Shown here piece after piece: positions 35,936 through 45,640 of a stretch of 64,000 bases of DNA (its first letter is position 1; each line of letters opens with the position of its first letter). The DNA lies in NCBI GenBank assembly GCA_026125795.1, contig JAHCKM010000001.1, forward strand, positions 1,798,001 to 1,862,000, given 5' to 3'. Origin of the DNA: Burkholderiaceae bacterium. GTDB lineage: Bacteria > Pseudomonadota > Gammaproteobacteria > Burkholderiales > Burkholderiaceae_C. Under the pieces are notes generated by a model, which saw only the letters and a list, made by a program, of their open reading frames with translations, made no database searches and was not told where the DNA came from. The position numbers were made by a program, and so were the translations under genes.

Positions 35936-38428
35936 ATGACCGCGCGGCGCGAGTTCATCCGGCAATCGGCCGCGGCGGCGGCCGGCGCGGTGGCAGGCAT
36001 TCCGATCGCGGCGGTCGCGCAAGACGAGTTGCCGCCGCCGCACACCGACGGCCTCAAATGGTCCAAGGCGCCATGCCGCTTCTGCGGCACCGGCTGCGGC
36101 GTGATGGTGGGCGTGAAGGACAACCGCGTGGTCGCCACCATCGGCGATCCTCAGGCCGAGGTCAATCGCGGACTCAACTGCGTGAAGGGCTACTTCCTGC
36201 CCAAGATCATGTATGGGCACGACCGCCTCACACAGCCGCTGCTGCGCATGAAGGACGGGCGCTACGCCAAGGACGGCGAGTTCCAGCCGGTCAGCTGGAA
36301 CCAGGCGTTCGACGTGATGGCCGAGCAGTGGAAGCGCGTGCTGAAGACCGGCGGGCCGACGGCGGTGGGCATGTTCGGCTCCGGTCAGTGGACCGTGTGG
36401 GAGGGGTACGCCGCGCTCAAGCTGATGAAGGGAGGCTTTCGCAGCAACAACATCGACCCCAACGCGCGCCACTGCATGGCCAGCGCCGCCGTCGGCTTCA
36501 TGCGCAGCTTTGGCGCCGACGAGCCGATGGGCTGCTACGACGACATCGAAGCGGCCGACACCTTCGTGCTGTGGGGCTCCAACATGGCCGAGATGCACCC
36601 GGTGCTGTGGACGCGCGTGACCGACCGCCGGCTGAGCGGCAGGAACGTCAAGGTTGCGGTGCTGTCGACGTTCGAGCACCGCAGCTACGAGCTGGCCGAC
36701 ATCGAGCTGACGTTCGCGCCGCAGAGCGATCTGGCGATCCTCAACTTCATCGCTCACCACATCATCTCCACCGGGCGCGTGAACCGGGCTTTTGTCGACA
36801 AGCACGTCAATTTCAAGCTCGGCAATGCCGACATCGGCTACGGGTTGCGGCCCGAACATCCGCTGCAGAAGGCGGCGAAGAACGCCGGCGATGCCGGCGG
36901 CGCCAAGCCGATGTCCTTTGACGAGTTCGCGCGCTTCGTCGCAGCCTACGACCTGGAGTCCACCGCCCAGTTGAGCGGCGTGCCGAAGAACCGCCTGCTC
37001 GCGCTGGCCGAGTTGTATGCCGACCCCGGCGTCAAGGTGATGTCGTTCTGGACCATGGGGTTCAACCAGCACACGCGCGGCGTCTGGTGCAACAACATGG
37101 TCTACAACATCCATCTGCTGACCGGCAAGATCTCCACGCCGGGCAACAGCCCGTTTTCGCTGACCGGCCAGCCGTCGGCCTGCGGCACGGCGCGCGAGGT
37201 GGGCACGTTCGCGCACCGGCTGCCGGCCGACATGGTCGTCACCAACCCGAAGCACCGCGCGCACACCGAGGAGATCTGGCAGCTGCCGGAGGGCACGATC
37301 CCCGGCACGCCGGGCTACCACGCGGTGCTGCAGAACCGCATGCTGAAGGACGGCAAGCTCAATGCGTACTGGGTGATGGTCAACAACAACATGCAGGCGG
37401 CCGCCAACCTTTCTCAAGAGGGTTGGCCGGGCTACCGCAATCCGGCCAATTTCGTCGTCGTCTCCGACGTCTACCCGACGGTGACCGCGCTGGCGGCCGA
37501 TCTGATCCTGCCGGCGACGATGTGGGTCGAGAAGGAGGGCGCCTATGGCAACGCGGAGCGCCGCACACACTTCTGGCATCAGCTGGTCGGCGCGCCGGGC
37601 GACGCGCGCTCCGACCTGTGGCAGCTGATGGAGTTTTCCAAGCGCTTCACGGTCGACGAGGTGTGGCCCGAGGAGCAGCTGGCCAAGAAGCCGGTGCTGC
37701 GCGGCAAGACGCTTTACGAGGTGCTGTTCCGCAACGGACAGGTCGATCGCTACCCACTGTCGGAGATCGAGGCCGGCTACGACAACGCCGAGTCCAAGGC
37801 GTTCGGCTACTACGTGCAGAAGGGCCTGTTCGAGGAGTACGCGCGGTTCGGCCGCGGCCACGGTCACGACCTGGCGCCGTTCGACACCTACCACCGCGTG
37901 CGCGGCCTGCGCTGGCCGGTGGTCAACGGCAAGGAGACGTTGTGGCGCTATCGCGAGGGCGCCGACCCGTACGTGAAGGCCGGCGCCGGTTTCCAGTTCT
38001 ACGGCCATGCCGACGGCAAGGCGGTGGTGTTTGCGCTGCCGTACGAGCCACCGCCCGAGGCGCCCGACAAGGACTATCCGTACTGGCTCGCGACCGGCCG
38101 CGTGCTCGAGCACTGGCACTCGGGCTCGATGACGCGGCGCGTGCCGGAGCTGCACCGCGCGGTGCCCAACGCGCTGTGCTACATGCATCCCGACGACGCC
38201 AAGGCGCTCGGAGTGCGCCGCGGCAGCGAGGTGGAGGTGGCGTCGCGGCGCGGCAGCATGCGCACGCGCGTGGAGACACGCGGTCGCAACAAGCCGCCGC
38301 GCGGGCTGGTGTTCGTGCCCTGGTTCGATGCCAGCCAGCTGATCAACAAGGTCACGCTCGATGCCACCGACCCGATCTCGTTCCAGACAGACTTCAAGAA
38401 GTGCGCAGTCCGGATCACGAAGGTGTGA
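35936..38428 (+). CDS. napA: Periplasmic nitrate reductase catalytic subunit (Mo-bisMGD, 4Fe-4S)
   Basis: Protein of 830 residues with a Tat signal, [20 protein letters not shown], at the N-terminus. The 4Fe-4S motif [13 protein letters not shown] with the distal LNCVKGYF lies near residues 48-85, and the molybdenum-ligating cysteine is in [18 protein letters not shown] near residue 180. The C-terminal molybdopterin-dinucleotide domain is about 700-825. It reduces nitrate in the periplasm without direct proton pumping. Confidence 0.97.
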   Translation: MTARREFIRQSAAAAAGAVAGIPIAAVAQDELPPPHTDGLKWSKAPCRFCGTGCGVMVGVKDNRVVATIGDPQAEVNRGLNCVKGYFLPKIMYGHDRLTQPLLRMKDGRYAKDGEFQPVSWNQAFDVMAEQWKRVLKTGGPTAVGMFGSGQWTVWEGYAALKLMKGGFRSNNIDPNARHCMASAAVGFMRSFGADEPMGCYDDIEAADTFVLWGSNMAEMHPVLWTRVTDRRLSGRNVKVAVLSTFEHRSYELADIELTFAPQSDLAILNFIAHHIISTGRVNRAFVDKHVNFKLGNADIGYGLRPEHPLQKAAKNAGDAGGAKPMSFDEFARFVAAYDLESTAQLSGVPKNRLLALAELYADPGVKVMSFWTMGFNQHTRGVWCNNMVYNIHLLTGKISTPGNSPFSLTGQPSACGTAREVGTFAHRLPADMVVTNPKHRAHTEEIWQLPEGTIPGTPGYHAVLQNRMLKDGKLNAYWVMVNNNMQAAANLSQEGWPGYRNPANFVVVSDVYPTVTALAADLILPATMWVEKEGAYGNAERRTHFWHQLVGAPGDARSDLWQLMEFSKRFTVDEVWPEEQLAKKPVLRGKTLYEVLFRNGQVDRYPLSEIEAGYDNAESKAFGYYVQKGLFEEYARFGRGHGHDLAPFDTYHRVRGLRWPVVNGKETLWRYREGADPYVKAGAGFQFYGHADGKAVVFALPYEPPPEAPDKDYPYWLATGRVLEHWHSGSMTRRVPELHRAVPNALCYMHPDDAKALGVRRGSEVEVASRRGSMRTRVETRGRNKPPRGLVFVPWFDASQLINKVTLDATDPISFQTDFKKCAVRITKV

Positions 38429-38432
38429 GGCG

Positions 38433-38945
38433 ATGAGCGCGCACACTCGCTGCGTCGTTGGCGCATGCGCCGCGGCGGCGCTGGCCGCGGGCGCGTTACT
38501 GGCCGCGGGCGGCGCCTTCGGTGCAGGACCGGGCCAGCAGCCGGCTTTGGTCGATGCCGCTCGCGGCGCGGTGCCGGTGCCGGACATCACGCGGCCGCCG
38601 CGCCTGGGCAACCCGGTCAATGACGACCGCCGCCAGCCGCGCGGGTGGGAGCGCCAGCCGCCGATCATCCCGCACCGCATCGACGGCTACCAGGTCGACA
38701 AGAACTTCAACAAGTGCCTCGACTGCCATGCGCGCGCGCGAACCGAGTTCAGCCAGGCGGTGCCGGTCAGCGAAACGCACTACATCGACCGCAGCGGCAA
38801 GCGGCTCGAGCAGATCTCCACGCGGCGCTATTTCTGCAACCAGTGCCACGTGGCGCAGGACGCGGTGGCACCGTTGGTCGACAACACGTTCCGCGGCCTC
38901 GGCACCCTATCGGCGCCGACCGGCCACTCCACGCCCAAGCCCTGA
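38433..38945 (+). CDS. napB: Periplasmic nitrate reductase diheme cytochrome c
   Basis: Protein of 170 residues with a signal peptide (about 1-30) and two heme sites, [10 protein letters not shown] and [10 protein letters not shown]. Conserved [12 protein letters not shown] and PVSETHY carry distal histidines as in NapB. It takes electrons from NapC and gives them to NapA. It starts 4 bases after napA. Confidence 0.95.
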   Translation: MSAHTRCVVGACAAAALAAGALLAAGGAFGAGPGQQPALVDAARGAVPVPDITRPPRLGNPVNDDRRQPRGWERQPPIIPHRIDGYQVDKNFNKCLDCHARARTEFSQAVPVSETHYIDRSGKRLEQISTRRYFCNQCHVAQDAVAPLVDNTFRGLGTLSAPTGHSTPKP

Positions 38946-38958
38946 ACGGATCCCGGTA

Positions 38959-39612
38959 ATGCTCGCTTTGTTCAGACGCTACTGGCAGGTGATCCGCCAG
39001 CCCAGCAGGCACTTCAGCCTCGGCGCGCTGGTGATCGTGGGCTTCGTCGGCGGTGTGCTGTTCTGGGGCGGCTTCAATACCGCGATGGAGTTCACCAACA
39101 CCGAGGCGTTCTGCACCGGCTGCCATGAGATGCGCGACAACGTGTTCGCCGAGCTGAAGAGCACGATCCACTACACCAACCGCTCCGGCGTGCGCGCCAA
39201 GTGTTCCGACTGCCACGTGCCGCACGACTGGACCGACAAGATGGCGCGCAAGATGCAGGCCTCGAAGGAGGTGTGGGGGAAGATCTTCCGCACCATTGAC
39301 ACGCCGGAGAAGTTCCGTGTCAAGCGGCTCGAGCTGGCGCAGCACGAGTGGGCGCGCCTCAAGGCCAACGACTCGCTGGAGTGCCGCAACTGCCACGACT
39401 ACGACTACATGGACTTCACGCGCCAGAGCGTGCGTGCGCAGAACATGCACTCGACCTACCTGGCCCGGCGCGAGAAGACCTGTATCGATTGCCACAAGGG
39501 CATCGCGCATCGGCTGCCGCTGATCCCCCCCGGTGATGCACCCACCGACACGCCCGGCCAGGTGGTGCCCAAGCCCGAGCAGCAGGCCGGCCACACGTCC
39601 CAGACGCGATGA
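38959..39612 (+). CDS. napC: NapC/NirT-type tetraheme quinol dehydrogenase
   Basis: Protein of 217 residues with one N-terminal anchor ([19 protein letters not shown]) and four heme sites: [29 protein letters not shown] and [11 protein letters not shown]. It oxidises quinol and feeds NapB-NapA. No napF, napG or napH is present nearby, so this Nap relies on NapC alone. The stop lies one base from the convergent MFS gene. Confidence 0.95.
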   Translation: MLALFRRYWQVIRQPSRHFSLGALVIVGFVGGVLFWGGFNTAMEFTNTEAFCTGCHEMRDNVFAELKSTIHYTNRSGVRAKCSDCHVPHDWTDKMARKMQASKEVWGKIFRTIDTPEKFRVKRLELAQHEWARLKANDSLECRNCHDYDYMDFTRQSVRAQNMHSTYLARREKTCIDCHKGIAHRLPLIPPGDAPTDTPGQVVPKPEQQAGHTSQTR

Positions 39613-39613
39613 C

Positions 39614-41098
39614 CTAAGGGGTGCGTTCGCTCTCGATCCGGATGCGCCGCGCGAAGGCCCACACCGCCAGCACCAGCAGCGTCAGCAAGGCCAGTGCTCC
39701 GGCGAAGCGCGCATGGCCTGAGGTGGTGCCTGCCGGCGACCACAGCCCGGCCAGGTACGACAGGCCCACCACCGCCACGCCGAGGGCGTTTCCGGTGCTC
39801 TGCATCGTCGACAGGATGCCGGCGGCCACGCCGGCGTGTTGCGGCGGCGTGCGCGACAGCGCCAGCGACACCAGCGGCGCCATGATCAGCCCGATGCCGG
39901 CGCCTTCGATCAGCAACGCGGGCAACATCGCGCCGATGCCGAGACCCTTGACGGCCACCGCGACCTGCAGGATATGGCCCAGCATCAGCAGCAGCGCACC
40001 GAGCTCCACCAATGGCCGGTTGAGCCTGCGTGCAATCGCGCCGCCGCCCATCGATGCCGCGAAGAACGCCGCTCCGAGCACAGCGAACACCAAGCCCGAC
40101 TGAAGGGCCGAGGCGCCCAGCGTGGCCTGCAGGTGCAGGCCCAGCACGAAGTAGAACGATGCGATGCCGGCGTAGAACACCAGCACGGTGCCGATGCCGA
40201 GCTGGAACAGCCGCACCGACACCAGCTCGCGCGGGATCATCACCGCCAGTCCGTGGTTGCTGCGGCGCCGTTGGCTTGCCGCGAAGACGAGCAAACACAC
40301 GACCGCGGCCAGCAGCAGGCCGATGTTCCAGGCCGCCGGCAGCGCCTCGCGCCCGTAGGTGAGCGGCACGATCAGGCAGGTGAGCGACGCGGCCATCAGC
40401 AGCATGCCCGCCACGTCGACGCGGCGCGCGCTCGCGGCGGCCGGGTCGCGATCGAGCAGGTGTGCGCCGAGCACGATGGCGGTCAACGCGATCGGCGCGT
40501 TGATGAAGAAGCAGCTGCGCCAGCCGGTGCCTCCGAGGTTCAGCTCGATGAGTGCGCCCCCGAGCAGCTGCCCCATGACGCCGGCCACGCCCATCGTCAT
40601 CGCATAGGCGGCGAACGCACGCGCGCGTTTGGCGCCGGGGAAGTTCAGTCCCAGCAGTGCCAGCACCTGCGGGTGCAGCAGCGCACCGGCTGCCCCTTGC
40701 GCGAAACGCATCAGCACGAGCATCAGCCCCGACGTGCTCAAGCCGCACGCCACTGACGTGACGCCGAACAGGGCCATCCCGGCCAGGAACATCTGGCGCC
40801 GCCCGAACAGATCGCCCAGCTTGCCGCCGGCGATCAGCCCGGCCGCATTGGCGATGGCGTAACCGGCCACGATGAGCTGCATCTGGCCCGGCGTGGCCGC
40901 GATGTCGTGCGCGATCGACGGCAGCGCGACGATCACGATGAAGAAGTCGAGCACGACCATGAAGGCACCGGCCAGGATCACGAGCAGGCGCGCGCCGTCG
41001 CGGCGTGTCAGGCCGGAGGCCGCAGCGGCCGGCGTTAGGTCGGCCGCGCCGCCCACGGCGCCCGCTCCCAATGTGTTTGTCGTTTGGCTCACCGGCAC
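39614..41098 (-). CDS. MFS drug-efflux-type transporter (DHA2/EmrB-like, 14 helices)
   Basis: Protein of 494 residues. Motif A is DLFGRRQMFLAG, and the DHA2 motif C-like stretch RAFAAYAMTMGVAGVMGQLLGG is followed by WRSCFFINAPIAL, typical of this family. Fourteen hydrophobic helices are counted. Such proton antiporters export drugs or organic compounds; the substrate is unknown. It is transcribed alone, convergent with napC. Confidence 0.85.
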   Translation of the reverse strand: MPVSQTTNTLGAGAVGGAADLTPAAAASGLTRRDGARLLVILAGAFMVVLDFFIVIVALPSIAHDIAATPGQMQLIVAGYAIANAAGLIAGGKLGDLFGRRQMFLAGMALFGVTSVACGLSTSGLMLVLMRFAQGAAGALLHPQVLALLGLNFPGAKRARAFAAYAMTMGVAGVMGQLLGGALIELNLGGTGWRSCFFINAPIALTAIVLGAHLLDRDPAAASARRVDVAGMLLMAASLTCLIVPLTYGREALPAAWNIGLLLAAVVCLLVFAASQRRRSNHGLAVMIPRELVSVRLFQLGIGTVLVFYAGIASFYFVLGLHLQATLGASALQSGLVFAVLGAAFFAASMGGGAIARRLNRPLVELGALLLMLGHILQVAVAVKGLGIGAMLPALLIEGAGIGLIMAPLVSLALSRTPPQHAGVAAGILSTMQSTGNALGVAVVGLSYLAGLWSPAGTTSGHARFAGALALLTLLVLAVWAFARRIRIESERTP

Positions 41099-41216
41099 CC
41101 CGAGGGACGCGGCATTGTGGCCGGTCCCGCGGGGGCGCGGGAGACTTCAGGCGTTGATCTGGCGCAAGCAAGCCCGGCGGCGGGTCGTCACTCGCGGATC
41201 GAGTGGACGCCGGGTC

Positions 41217-42905
41217 TTACACGGTGTACCAGCGCATCGGCTCGCTGTTGGGATGGCGCTCGCGCGCGAACGAGACGAAGTTGTCAAACGGCATCGGCCG
41301 GCCGAATGCATAACCCTGCACCATGTCGCAGCGGATGCGCTTGAGGATCTCCATGTCGCCCTGCGCTTCCACACCTTCGGCAATCACGCTCAGCGACAGC
41401 GAATGAGCCAGCCGCACCAGGCTCTTGACGATCTTGTGGCTGGTATCGCTCGACGAGATGTCCTTGACGAACGAGCGGTCCACCTTGAGCGTGTGCACCG
41501 GAAAACGCGCCAGGTAAGCAAACGACGAATAGCCGGTGCCGAAATCGTCGATGCTCAGGCGCACGCCCATGCGGTGCAGCTCGGACAGCACCTTGGTGCT
41601 GGTGTCCACGTCCTGCATCAGGGCGCCCTCCGGGATTTCGATCTCCAACAGGTTGGGGGGAATGTTGGCCGCACGCAACGCCTCGCGCACGCGGTCAACC
41701 AAGCAGGCATCCCCTAGGGATTGCACTGAGAGGTTGATGCTAATTGGCACCTGGATGCCCATGGCGTACAGCGTGCTGACGTGATGCAGCGCCTGCTTGA
41801 GCACCAGTTGGTCGATGGTGCCCATCAGGCCGGCCTCATCGGCCAGCGGCAGAAACTCCGCCGGTGACACCAGGCCGCGTTTGGGGTGGGCCCAGCGGAT
41901 CAGCGCCTCGGCTCCGACCAGCGTGCCTTCGGCCAGCGAACCCTTGGGCTGCAGCATCAGCATCAGCTGCTGCTGCTCGATGGCGGCGCGCAACTCGGCC
42001 TCCAACTCGGTGCGCAGCTGCGACGAGCGCTCCAGGCCCGGCTCGTACGACACCAGGCCGCCGCGCTGTGTCTTCTTGGCGTGGCGCAATGCGAGGGCGG
42101 CGCGCTTGAGCAACTGCTCGGGGTCGCGGCACTCGATGTCGCGCACCACGCAGCCGGCGCTGGCCCCGAGCACGAAGCGGTGGCCGTGCAGAATCAGCGG
42201 CTGCTTGGCGATGTCGATCAGCGCCTGGGCGCGTTCGTGCAGACCCTCAGCCCCCTGCTTCTGCAGCACGCAGAACTCGTCGCCGTTGAGCCGGTACAGC
42301 TGCTCGCCCGGGACGGTGCCGGTCTGCAGCCGCGAAGCCACCTCGAGCAGCGCCATGTCGCCGCCGGCGTAGCCCAGGGCGTCGTTGATGCTGCGGAAAC
42401 GATCGAGCCCGATCACCAGCAGCGAGAAGGCATGGTTCTGCTCGCACAGGCTCTCCAGGTCGTTGACCAGCCCGAGCTTGTTCGGGATGCCGGTCAGCGG
42501 GTCCTTCACCACCTGCTGCGCAAGCTGGTACTGGCGCACCACGCTTTCGGAGGCGTCGTTGGCCAGCAGCAACATGCCGTCGTTCACCGGGAATACCCGA
42601 GCCATCAGCCAGCGGTCGAGCACCGTGGAGTAGCCGATCTTCGCCGTGGGCTTGCGTTCGCGGCGGCAACGCTCGATGACCTCGTAAAAAATCGAGCGCT
42701 TGAAGTTGGGGAAGTATTCGAAAGGCGTCTTGCCGATCACCTCGCTGCGGCTCAACCCGAGGTTGGACAGGTAGATCGAGTTGCAGTAACGCACCGTCCA
42801 GTCGTCGTCGACGTAGACGATGGCTTCGCCCGCCTGCCTCAATAAGTGATCGAGGTCAAGCCCCTCGAGGGGGCCAAACAACGACTCGATGTCCTCGCGG
42901 CGCAT
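41217..42905 (-). CDS. PAS-GGDEF-EAL cyclic-di-GMP signalling protein
   Basis: Protein of 562 residues: a PAS domain (about 18-130), GGDEF domain (about 140-300) and EAL domain (about 310-555). The GGDEF active-site loop reads RLNGDEF, so the first glycine is Asn and cyclase activity is doubtful. The EAL domain keeps its metal and catalytic residues: EALIRW, SINLSVQSL, EIPEGALM, DDFGTGYSS, KVDRSFV, EGVE and QGYAFGRPMP. It is most likely a c-di-GMP phosphodiesterase controlled by a PAS ligand. No membrane segment is seen. Confidence 0.92.
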   Translation of the reverse strand: MRREDIESLFGPLEGLDLDHLLRQAGEAIVYVDDDWTVRYCNSIYLSNLGLSRSEVIGKTPFEYFPNFKRSIFYEVIERCRRERKPTAKIGYSTVLDRWLMARVFPVNDGMLLLANDASESVVRQYQLAQQVVKDPLTGIPNKLGLVNDLESLCEQNHAFSLLVIGLDRFRSINDALGYAGGDMALLEVASRLQTGTVPGEQLYRLNGDEFCVLQKQGAEGLHERAQALIDIAKQPLILHGHRFVLGASAGCVVRDIECRDPEQLLKRAALALRHAKKTQRGGLVSYEPGLERSSQLRTELEAELRAAIEQQQLMLMLQPKGSLAEGTLVGAEALIRWAHPKRGLVSPAEFLPLADEAGLMGTIDQLVLKQALHHVSTLYAMGIQVPISINLSVQSLGDACLVDRVREALRAANIPPNLLEIEIPEGALMQDVDTSTKVLSELHRMGVRLSIDDFGTGYSSFAYLARFPVHTLKVDRSFVKDISSSDTSHKIVKSLVRLAHSLSLSVIAEGVEAQGDMEILKRIRCDMVQGYAFGRPMPFDNFVSFARERHPNSEPMRWYTV

Positions 42906-42988
42906 TTCGGTTGCACTCCCGGAAGAAACGCTCTGCTATCTTTTAGGTAGAGGTCGGGGTCACAAGAAGACGTTGGGGCAGCACTGCC

Positions 42989-43705
42989 ATGAGTTTTGAC
43001 TTCATCGAGCTGAGCGAAGCGCTCGAATGCAGCTTCACCAGCCGTGTGGCACTGCGGCCAGTCGCACTGAGCGACGCCTGGCCTCTCTTTGCTGCAACAC
43101 GGAATCCGGCGTTCAACAGGCACCTCAGCTGGGCCCAGCCTGAGAACGAGGAGTTGGTATTGAAGCGTGTCCGATTGATCATGGATGCATCGAGAAGGGG
43201 CCGACTAACCGCCTTATCGGCCGTACGGCGCAGCACTGGAGAGTTCATCGCACTGTTTCGCTTCATCCCGCATGCCACGCTGAACGACACGGTGGAGATG
43301 GGCGTCTGGATGCATGACAAGTTTTGGCATGGCCGATATGGCCTTGAGTTGGGGCAACTGTGCGTGTCGGGGGCGTTTTCGTTGTCCAACGTGAGCCGGT
43401 TGCTGGGCGCCTCGACGCTCGACAATCGTGGATCCTTCCACTTGATGAAAGCGGTAGGCATGACCGAAGGTGGATTGGTCGAACGCGACTTCGAGATCGG
43501 CCGGCTGACACTGCGCGAGTTCACCATTACTCGCGCCGAGTGGGCGGCGCGCCACGCCACCGCCTTCTCGGTGTTCGACGACGGGCGTGTGAGCCAACAC
43601 CTGCCGCCATCGCGCGCTACCGTGCCTTTGGAGGTGCCGGTAGTGGCTATGGAGCTGAGTGCCGGGGCGCCGGTAACGGTGACGGATGAGTTGCAGCACG
43701 CTTGA
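42989..43705 (+). CDS. GNAT-family acetyltransferase (RimJ-like)
   Basis: Protein of 238 residues. The fold pattern of ribosomal-protein-alanine acetyltransferases is seen: VALRPVALSDAWPLFAAT, EMGVWMHDKFWHGRYGLELG (pantetheine-binding region), VSRLLGASTLDNRGSFHLMK and VERDFEIGRLTLREFTI. An unusual C-terminal tail of about 55 residues follows. The base composition looks less GC-rich than its neighbours, which could mean later acquisition. The acceptor is unknown. Confidence 0.75.
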   Translation: MSFDFIELSEALECSFTSRVALRPVALSDAWPLFAATRNPAFNRHLSWAQPENEELVLKRVRLIMDASRRGRLTALSAVRRSTGEFIALFRFIPHATLNDTVEMGVWMHDKFWHGRYGLELGQLCVSGAFSLSNVSRLLGASTLDNRGSFHLMKAVGMTEGGLVERDFEIGRLTLREFTITRAEWAARHATAFSVFDDGRVSQHLPPSRATVPLEVPVVAMELSAGAPVTVTDELQHA

Positions 43706-43744
43706 GCCGTAAGGTCTTGTTGCCGTCGAGTTTGCATGCCCGGA

Positions 43745-43771
43745 TCACGGGCGCCCCCGAAGGGGTCGTGA
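43745..43771 (+). terminator. Hairpin downstream of the acetyltransferase
   Basis: TCAC and GTGA form the base of the stem and CCCC-GAA-GGGG its top, 40 bases after the acetyltransferase stop. No U-run follows. It could be a weak terminator. Confidence 0.35.
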
Positions 43772-43888
43772 CATTCGTCCGCTGCAATTGAAACCGGCCT
43801 GCCGAGCGCGCAATACGTCCGCTTTGACGGGCTGCGGGGTCGCGCGAACCCGCCGGTTCGCGGGGCGCGGGATCAATTTCCACCTCGG

Positions 43889-43902
43889 TTGACCTGGGTC
43901 AA
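43889..43902 (+). promoter_or_regulatory. Perfect TTGAC-N4-GTCAA palindrome (NNR/Dnr/FNR-type box)
   Basis: TTGACCTGGGTCAA is a perfect 5-4-5 inverted repeat of the type bound by NNR/Dnr/NarR regulators. It lies 151 bases upstream of a Crp/Fnr-family gene whose HTH carries E-x-x-S-R. The spacing does not give a good -10 for class II activation, so autoregulation or repression is as likely as activation. Confidence 0.55.
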
Positions 43903-44052
43903 CGAGCGTGCATTTCGCACGCCGCTGACGTCTGGCGGCAACGCGTCGGCGCGGTTGCGGCCTGGTTCTGACGTCGCACGGCCGCGCGTCTCGTCGGACG
44001 CCGCGCGGGCGATTTCATCTACATTGCAGCCGTTGGGACTGGGCGAGCCTTC

Positions 44053-44706
44053 ATGACGAGAGGCGGTTCGGGAGTCGATGCGCGCTTCGCCGCGCTGAGC
44101 GATCCGGTGCGCACGCTGGCCGAGCGCGGCATCGTGCGCGGCTACCGCAAGGGCACGGTGCTGATCGAGGAGGGCGACCGCGGCGACACGCTGTACATCG
44201 TGCTGTCGGGCCGCGTGCGCGTGTACTCCAGCAACGAGGCCGGCCGCGAGGTCAGCTACGGCACCTATGGCGCCGGCGAGTACATCGGCGAGATGAGCCT
44301 CGACGGCGGCACGCGTTCAGCCAGCGTGATCACGCTCGAAGCCACCACCTGTTCGGTGGTGACGCGCGCCACGCTGGAGGCCTACATCGCCGAGCGGCCG
44401 GCGTTCGCCTTCGAGTTGATGGCCAAGCTGATCCGGCGCGTGCGCGCCGCCACCCTCAGCACCAAGCAGCTCGCGCTCAACGACGTGTACGGCCGCCTCA
44501 AGGCGTTGCTGGAGTCGCATGCCGACGCCGACGCGCCGCTGCCGCGCACGCTGCACGAGCGCCTCACGCACCAGGACATGTCGAGCCGCATCGGTTGTTC
44601 GCGCGAGATGGTGAGCCGGTTGATGAAGGACCTGCAGCGCGGCGCCTACATCGACCACGACGGGGGCGTGATCCGGCTGTTGCGGCCGCTGCCGCCGCGT
44701 TGGTAG
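44053..44706 (+). CDS. Crp/Fnr-family regulator without FeS cysteines
   Basis: Protein of 217 residues. The cyclic-nucleotide-binding-like domain (about 15-130) has a near-canonical phosphate-binding cassette, GEMSLDGGTRSASV, so binding of cAMP or another nucleotide is possible. The C-terminal HTH reads HQDMSSRIGCSREMVSRLMKDLQRGAYI, with E-x-x-S-R as in FNR. There is no N-terminal cysteine cluster. It could be a CRP-like or NNR/Dnr-like factor; the adjacent TTGAC-N4-GTCAA box suggests the type of site it reads. Confidence 0.87.
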   Translation: MTRGGSGVDARFAALSDPVRTLAERGIVRGYRKGTVLIEEGDRGDTLYIVLSGRVRVYSSNEAGREVSYGTYGAGEYIGEMSLDGGTRSASVITLEATTCSVVTRATLEAYIAERPAFAFELMAKLIRRVRAATLSTKQLALNDVYGRLKALLESHADADAPLPRTLHERLTHQDMSSRIGCSREMVSRLMKDLQRGAYIDHDGGVIRLLRPLPPRW

Positions 44707-44817
44707 TCACGGCAGCAGAAGCAGCAGGCCGAGCGCCATCAACGCGATGGTGCCGGCCGCGCTCAGCACCACCGTGAGCAGTGGCCCGATCGGCCCGTGC
44801 GCGCGCCGCAGGTTCAA
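44707..44817 (-). CDS. Possible 36-residue membrane peptide coupled to the LuxR gene
   Basis: A TTG at 44817 overlaps the stop of the LuxR-type gene (TTGA) and opens a frame of 36 residues: NLRRAHGPIGPLL followed by TVVLSAAGTIALMALGLLLLLP. It would be a single-helix peptide with a basic head. The overlap and the clear helix argue for a real product; the rare start and small size argue against it. No family is recognised. Confidence 0.3.
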   Translation of the reverse strand: MNLRRAHGPIGPLLTVVLSAAGTIALMALGLLLLLP

Positions 44818-45476
44818 TGGGGTGTCTGCCGCAGCACGCTGACGATGGGCGGCAGCATCGACACGGTGCGCACCAGCGCGCCGATCGAGGGCACGCTGGT
44901 CTTCGAGCGGATGCTGCCCACGTGCGTGCGCACCGTCGACAGCGCCACGTTGTGCGTGCGTGCGATCTCGGCCGGCCGCGCGCCGCGGCACAGGCTCTTG
45001 AGCACCAGGGTTTCCACCGGCGTCAGCTTGTGCGAGCGCGCGAACGCCTCGACCGACAGGTCCTGGCACACCTGCGGCTTGCCGAGCAGCACCAACGCCC
45101 ACTGCGGCGCTGCGCCGCCGGGAGCCAGCGGTACCAGCGACAGGCTGATGCGCCGTGCCGGCAGGCCGAGGGTGATCAGCTTGCGGTGGGCGCGCTGGAA
45201 CACGTCGGACAGCGCGTCGCGCAACAGCACCGCATCGTGCGCGTGTTGCGCCTGCAGCCGCGCCTGCAGCAGTTGCAGCGGGTGCTCGGCATCGAGTTCG
45301 CTGCGCGCCGCATGGTTGGCATGCACGACGCGCTGGCTGCGGTCGAGCAACAGCAGACCGTAGTCGATCTCGTCCAGCGTCGCGGCCAGCAGGCCGAGCA
45401 GGCCGGATTCGTCCGTGCGGCTCGGCGCCTCGACGGGACGTGCGGGCACCTCGGGGACAACAGCCTTCATCAACAT
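44814..45476 (-). CDS. LuxR-type transcription regulator with PAS-like N-terminus
   Basis: Protein of 220 residues. The ATG at 45476 has GAGGTGACC directly upstream; the open frame runs to 45554 without a better start. A PAS-like region (about 25-135, DEIDYGLLLLDRSQRVVHANHAAR) precedes the HTH (about 155-215): LTPVETLVLKSLCRGARPAEIARTHNVALSTVRTHVGSIRSK. There is no receiver Asp, so it is an orphan regulator. The ligand and targets are unknown. Confidence 0.82.
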   Translation of the reverse strand: MLMKAVVPEVPARPVEAPSRTDESGLLGLLAATLDEIDYGLLLLDRSQRVVHANHAARSELDAEHPLQLLQARLQAQHAHDAVLLRDALSDVFQRAHRKLITLGLPARRISLSLVPLAPGGAAPQWALVLLGKPQVCQDLSVEAFARSHKLTPVETLVLKSLCRGARPAEIARTHNVALSTVRTHVGSIRSKTSVPSIGALVRTVSMLPPIVSVLRQTPH

Positions 45477-45640
45477 GGTCACCTCGAACGGTCGCGTGTG
45501 TGCGCCACAGCCCTCCCGCAGCGCGCGCCGCCACGGTAGACCCGCGGGATCCATCGAAGTGGTGAGGAAATGGGGGCTGGATTTGTGCGGTATTCACCTT
45601 TTGTCTTGCGGCCGGTGGCGCGGTGGAGTCACCGGCCCGC

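Larger units (their letters stand above)
43706..44052 (+). other. 347-base intergenic region with a terminator-like hairpin and an NNR/FNR-type palindrome
   Basis: No coding sequence is supported here. The region holds the hairpin at 43745-43771 and the perfect palindrome at 43889-43902, both listed separately. A lone ATCAA half-site lies near 43872. The 150 bases before the Crp/Fnr gene at 44053 show no convincing -10 in register with the palindrome. Confidence 0.6.
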
